DNA of 64,000 bases, from assembly GCA_003116975.1 (NCBI GenBank), contig BGKB01000059.1, forward strand, positions 62,001-126,000. Direction: 5' to 3'. Source of the DNA: Aurantiochytrium sp. KH105 (Eukaryota > Sar > Bigyra > Thraustochytrida > Thraustochytriidae). Numbering within the stretch: the stretch's first letter is position 1; each line of letters begins with the position of its first letter. Both the position numbers and the translations under genes were made by a program. A model generated the notes under the pieces. It saw nothing but the letters and a program-made list of their open reading frames with translations. It had not been told where the DNA came from and ran no database searches. Of this stretch, positions 61,742 through 64,000 are shown piece after piece.

Positions 61742-63153
61742 TTTTCCTGTTGGTTATTTTACGCGAGAGAGTCTGCAACCCGAGCGTCAGTTTTCCCCGT
61801 TCCTTCTTCCCCCTCGTCTTCTCCTTTCCTCGTGCTTCGGCGCGGGCTCCTGCCGCACCGCACCGTCGCGCCTCCTTCTCCTGCTTCTCCTTCGTCTTCC
61901 CCATTGCGTGTGTGCTCTCGCCGACGGTTGCTGCTCTGCTTTGGCGCCTCGTTCGTCTCCAAGACGCGACGTCTCGCAGGACGGGCTGCCGCGGCATTGC
62001 GGACGGGGCGGCGCGGGCGCAGGCAGGCAGGCGGGCGGGGCGGGGGCAAGGAGGGACCGCTCGCGAGCGCGAGCTCCTGGCTCGTCTCGTCGGTAGCGCT
62101 CATGACGTTTTCGAGGCCCGGGCCCGCGCCATCCCTCCTCGCATTTATTTGCGCCGACCCGCGGCGCCCCCCGCGAGCGCGGCGCAGGCGTGCGGAGGGC
62201 GGCGCGCGGCGGGGCGCGGCGAGCGGGCGAACGTACCGGTGGGTCTCGGCGGTCGGTCTCGCGCGGCGTGCGGCGGCGGCTGCTGCGGCTGCGAGGCGTT
62301 GCGTTGGTGCTTTGATTTTTGGCCTCTGCCCGCCCCGCGCTCAATTCAATGTCTAGAGCCGCCGCTCCAAGTGCACAATGCGCGCCGCGCAAGTGCGCAG
62401 CCCCGGCCGCAAGTGCGCTTTCGCCCCCGCGCAAGTCCGCATACCGGCCCGCGCTAGGCGCAAGTGAGGGAAACGGCCCTGCAAGTGCGCTCAGGCCGCC
62501 GCGAAGTGCGGAATCGACGCTCGCAAGTGCGGAATCGGTCGGCCTTAGACGCGGCGACCTCCACTGGCCCGCAGCGCGCTCTGTCGAGCTCAGTGGAGTT
62601 TCTTTGAGATTTGAGGGCTTCTTTCCGAGGAGATCGAGGTGTGCGAAAAAATGCCTCTTGTAAGTATGTCAGTCGTGACGATAATTATATGGGCTAAAAG
62701 GGACAGTGGAGTCAGTCGGAGCTGCGGGATAATAATGTGAGCGTTTCACATGTTACCGTTTGACCGCCATCTTCGGCCCGACCTCGTTGATGACATAGGC
62801 CCCTAATACCTTACCATGCAATGTAATGTAGTGCACGCAAGGAAAGTGATCAAACACTCTGCAAGGAAGACGAGCAGGGAGCATGACAACGTACGAACAG
62901 GAAAAAAAAACAAAAAAAAAACACCACCACATTGGCAGATGCCACAAACAACGGAAAAAGATGTAAGATTTTAATAGATTCTTTTGCTGGCTAACGCAGG
63001 CATGGTCTTGGTTCTGCGAGAAAATCACTGTCAATGCAAAGCAAGGCAAGAATCGCGTGCGTGCGTGCGTGCGTGCGTCATATTGTCGAGACCAATAGAG
63101 AAAAGAGACAATTGCGGTCTTGAGGAAAGAATGGGTGATGCTGGCTGGCAAAC
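61742..63153. other. Upstream region of LC8 and 3' flank of the aminotransferase gene
   Basis: 61742-62340 is GC-rich with overlapping low-complexity frames. 62367-62532 carries an array of CAAGTG motifs. 62640-63150 is less GC-rich and holds A-rich runs (62909-62930) and a GTGC repeat (63057-63078). No supported gene. Confidence 0.5.
62367..62532. promoter_or_regulatory. Array of eight CAAGTG-centred motifs at about 21-bp spacing
   Basis: Ten-base windows starting at 62367, 62389, 62409, 62431, 62460, 62481, 62501 and 62523 read GCAAGTGCG or a close variant. Variants: CCAAGTGCAC at copy 1, GCAAGTCCGC at copy 4, GCAAGTGAGG at copy 5, GCGAAGTGCG at copy 7. Steps are 22, 20, 22, 29, 21, 20 and 22 bp. 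The intervening sequence is not conserved, so it does not look like a simple tandem repeat. The core fits an E-box (CANNTG) in five or six copies. It lies 630-790 bp upstream of the LC8 start codon. Regulatory role is inferred. Confidence 0.6.
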
Positions 63154-64000
63154 TCACTGGAGCTTGGCCTGGTAGGCCCGGATGGCATTGGCGAGGCGCT
63201 CGATGCCAACGCGAATGTCCTCCGCATCATAATAAGAGAAGGAAAGGCGAAGGTAGTTCTTCATGCTGTCACCAAAGCTGGCGCCCGGAAGGAAGCAGAC
63301 CTTGTGGTTCTCCGTGGCCTCCACGAGAAGGTCAGCCGCAAGCTGGCCCTCGGGGAGCTTGACGAGAACAAAGTAGCCACCCTGGGGCTTCTCAAAAGTC
63401 GTGCCCTCCGGAAGGAACTCCTCGAGAGCCTTCTCGAGGGTCGAGTAGCGAGTGTAGAGCGTCTCGCGGGTCTTGTCGAGGTGCTTGTCCTGGAGCCCGA
63501 GGTCAATAGCGCGCTGCACAATGCCAAAGATGACCGGGTTGAGGCCACCGCTCGAATCGAGCTGGCCGCAGGCAGTGATCTGCGCAAGGATCTCCTTGCT
63601 GCCCTGAAGCCAGCCGGCGCGAAGAGCTGGGGCCAGAATCTTGCTGAACGAGCCCATGCAGAGCACCTTGTCGTGCTTGGCAAAGGTCATCATCGGGGGA
63701 GGAGGGGTAATGTGCGGGAAGGTAAGAAGCTGGTAGACCTCGTCGCAGAGGAGGATGAAGTCGTACTTGGCCGCAAGGGCGGCAAGCTTCTCGCGGCGCT
63801 CCGCGCTCAGGGTGCGGCCGGTCGGGTTGTGCGCCGTAGGCACCACGTACATCAGCTTGGGCACGGGGCCGGCCTCAAGGGCCTGCTCCAGCTTGTACAC
63901 GTCGAGGCCCTCCTCGTCCATGGGGATCTGGCGGCAGTTGAGCTTGAAGTCCTTGAAGATAGACTTGGCCAAAAAGTACGTGGGCTCCTCGGCAAAGACG
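63154..64000 (-). CDS. PLP-dependent class I/II aminotransferase, C-terminal part (5' end beyond the window)
   Basis: The minus-strand frame is open through base 64000 (VFAEEPTYFLAKSIF...) and stops at 63154, giving about 281 residues, roughly the C-terminal two-thirds of a fold-type I aminotransferase. Landmarks: HNPTGR substrate/cofactor motif; DEVYQ with the Asp that contacts the PLP ring nitrogen; SFSKILAPALRAGW with the Schiff-base Lys and the phosphate-binding Arg; and RLSFSYYD with the Arg that binds the substrate carboxylate. The closest groups by motif are the 2-aminoadipate/kynurenine-type and MocR-like aminotransferases. Substrate cannot be fixed from this fragment. No intron is seen in this part. 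Confidence 0.92.
   Translation of the reverse strand, partial: VFAEEPTYFLAKSIFKDFKLNCRQIPMDEEGLDVYKLEQALEAGPVPKLMYVVPTAHNPTGRTLSAERREKLAALAAKYDFILLCDEVYQLLTFPHITPPPPMMTFAKHDKVLCMGSFSKILAPALRAGWLQGSKEILAQITACGQLDSSGGLNPVIFGIVQRAIDLGLQDKHLDKTRETLYTRYSTLEKALEEFLPEGTTFEKPQGGYFVLVKLPEGQLAADLLVEATENHKVCFLPGASFGDSMKNYLRLSFSYYDAEDIRVGIERLANAIRAYQAKLQ

Noticed and set aside
61759-62103. 114-codon minus-strand frame directly upstream of LC8
   Set aside because: Low-complexity R/E/G/P-rich; it stops before the LC8 ATG and cannot be an in-frame first exon without extra splicing. LC8 is complete without it.
1-64000. tRNA, rRNA or other structured RNA genes
   Set aside because: Reading the spacers for T-loop-like GGTTCRA words and paired arms gave no convincing candidate. 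A tRNAscan-SE or Infernal run would be decisive and was not possible.

Overview
The window is nuclear DNA of a GC-rich unicellular eukaryote. Reasons: three genes carry GT-AG introns that restore the reading frame (cytochrome c1, a small zinc-finger protein and an AARSD1-type editing enzyme), and there is a nuclear-encoded cytochrome c1 with a presequence, a dynein LC8 light chain, an alpha-kinase and PH/START/EDR2_C proteins. Intron-poor long coding exons, long simple-sequence-rich spacers and TIR-like plus TPR proteins built on an 'HAW' motif fit a stramenopile, most likely a thraustochytrid-like labyrinthulomycete. That assignment is inference; no marker gene was searched.

Left part (1-34 kb): gene-poor and accessory in character. 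It holds five genes (681-2216 minus, 12272-16939, 17902-22245, 23569-24804 and 32248-34119 plus) that share an architecture matching no family I know. Each has a long disordered N-terminus, often with an acidic/aromatic start, then a two-part helical region ending in a W/F-x-A-A/G-hydrophobic signature, then a KR-x-R-type basic patch. Three are short proteins that stop there. The two largest, in tandem, add a hydrophobic segment, a TIR-like domain, TPR-like repeats and a degenerate receiver-like domain. Between them lie an apparently intact IS630-Tc1-mariner-type transposon with 30-bp inverted repeats (5833-7823) and kilobases of GC-rich, microsatellite-filled DNA without convincing genes.

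Right part (34.7-64 kb): a denser, conventional gene set. In order: a PH-START-EDR2_C-EDR2_C lipid-binding protein (minus), cytochrome c1 (minus, 3 exons), a full-length plant-type urease (minus), a SAP / winged-helix-like / WW protein (plus), a small C2H2 zinc-finger protein (plus, 2 exons), a second single EDR2_C protein (minus) divergent from a minimal alpha-kinase (plus), an AARSD1/AlaX-type Ala-tRNA editing protein (plus, 2 exons), a TPR-DnaJ co-chaperone with a cysteine cluster (minus), an F-box/LRR-like protein (minus), dynein LC8 (minus) and the C-terminal part of a PLP aminotransferase running off the right edge.

The right-hand genes are mostly unrelated housekeeping functions. The candidate for an undescribed system is the left-hand family: three short proteins and two long TIR-TPR proteins sharing one helical module, a layout that would suit adaptor and effector partners in signalling or immunity. 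That role is a hypothesis. A separate regulatory candidate is an array of eight CAAGTG-centred motifs at roughly 21-bp spacing upstream of the LC8 gene. I saw no tRNA, rRNA or CRISPR array.
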